This document shows, one piece after another, positions 37,989 through 41,350 of a DNA stretch of 41,350 nucleotides. Made by a program: the position numbers and the translations under genes. The stretch comes from Frankiales bacterium (GTDB taxonomy: Bacteria; Actinomycetota; Actinomycetes; Mycobacteriales; SCTD01), in assembly GCA_025465465.1 (NCBI GenBank), contig JAODND010000028.1:1-41350 (forward strand), in the 5' to 3' direction. The notes below the pieces were generated by a model that did not search any database, was not told where the DNA came from, and saw only the letters and a list, made by a program, of their open reading frames with translations. Every line of letters begins with the position of its first letter. Position 1 is the stretch's first letter.

Positions 37989-38060
37989 GCAGCCACGCTG
38001 CTCCCGCACCACCCACGACACACGCACCGCACGCCGTACCAAGAACAGAGAGCAGGAACG

Positions 38061-39710
<1,650 letters not shown>

Positions 39711-39712
39711 TC

Positions 39713-41350
<1,638 letters not shown>

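Overview
This is high-GC actinobacterial chromosomal DNA: GTG and TTG starts, ATGA/GTGA stop-start overlaps, and a core order (argS-lysA-hom-thrC-thrB-rho-rpmE-prfA-prmC-Sua5-wecA-atpI-atp operon) that is typical of Actinobacteria and also found in mycobacteria. I cannot name the genus.

Region 1 (1-6483) is the end of an integrative conjugative element. It carries a tightly overlapping run of transfer genes: the C-terminus of an SCO6880-type protein, an ArdC-like metalloprotein, a VirB4-like ATPase, a transglycosylase/NlpC wall hydrolase, a TraG/VirD4 coupling protein, a DUF4913-like protein and an excisionase-like helix-turn-helix protein. No integrase follows.

Region 2 (about 6484-18656) is accessory DNA of uneven composition ending at a tRNA-Arg(CCG) gene. 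It holds a secreted-protein/lipoprotein pair; a toxin-antitoxin-chaperone (TAC) operon of HigB-like toxin, HigA-like antitoxin with a C-terminal tail, and SecB-like chaperone behind a perfect operator palindrome; a two-component system divergent from a secreted SH3/cysteine-peptidase protein; and a compact five-gene set (14159-18340). The five genes encode a NagB-family sugar-phosphate enzyme, a StrB1/AGAT-type amidinotransferase, a NadM-like nucleotidyltransferase, an APH-fold kinase and a thymidylate-synthase-fold enzyme. The last carries the active-site substitutions expected of a CMP hydroxymethylase (Asp in place of the dUMP-binding Asn, plus the Lys and Ala substitutions described for MilA of mildiomycin biosynthesis). 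I read this as a candidate undescribed pathway to a small guanidino, amino-sugar or nucleoside-type metabolite; it is the most interesting part of the window.

Region 3 (18657-41350) is core genome. It contains tRNA-Arg, a lone receiver protein, a DUF3105 membrane protein, argS, lysA, a tiny cysteine-bearing membrane protein, hom-thrC-thrB (threonine branch), rho, rpmE, prfA-prmC (release factor and its methylase), a TsaC-type tRNA-modification enzyme, a low-molecular-weight phosphatase, glyA, wecA, two ATP-synthase assembly-type proteins and the ATP synthase operon atpBEFHAGD, with atpD cut by the window end.
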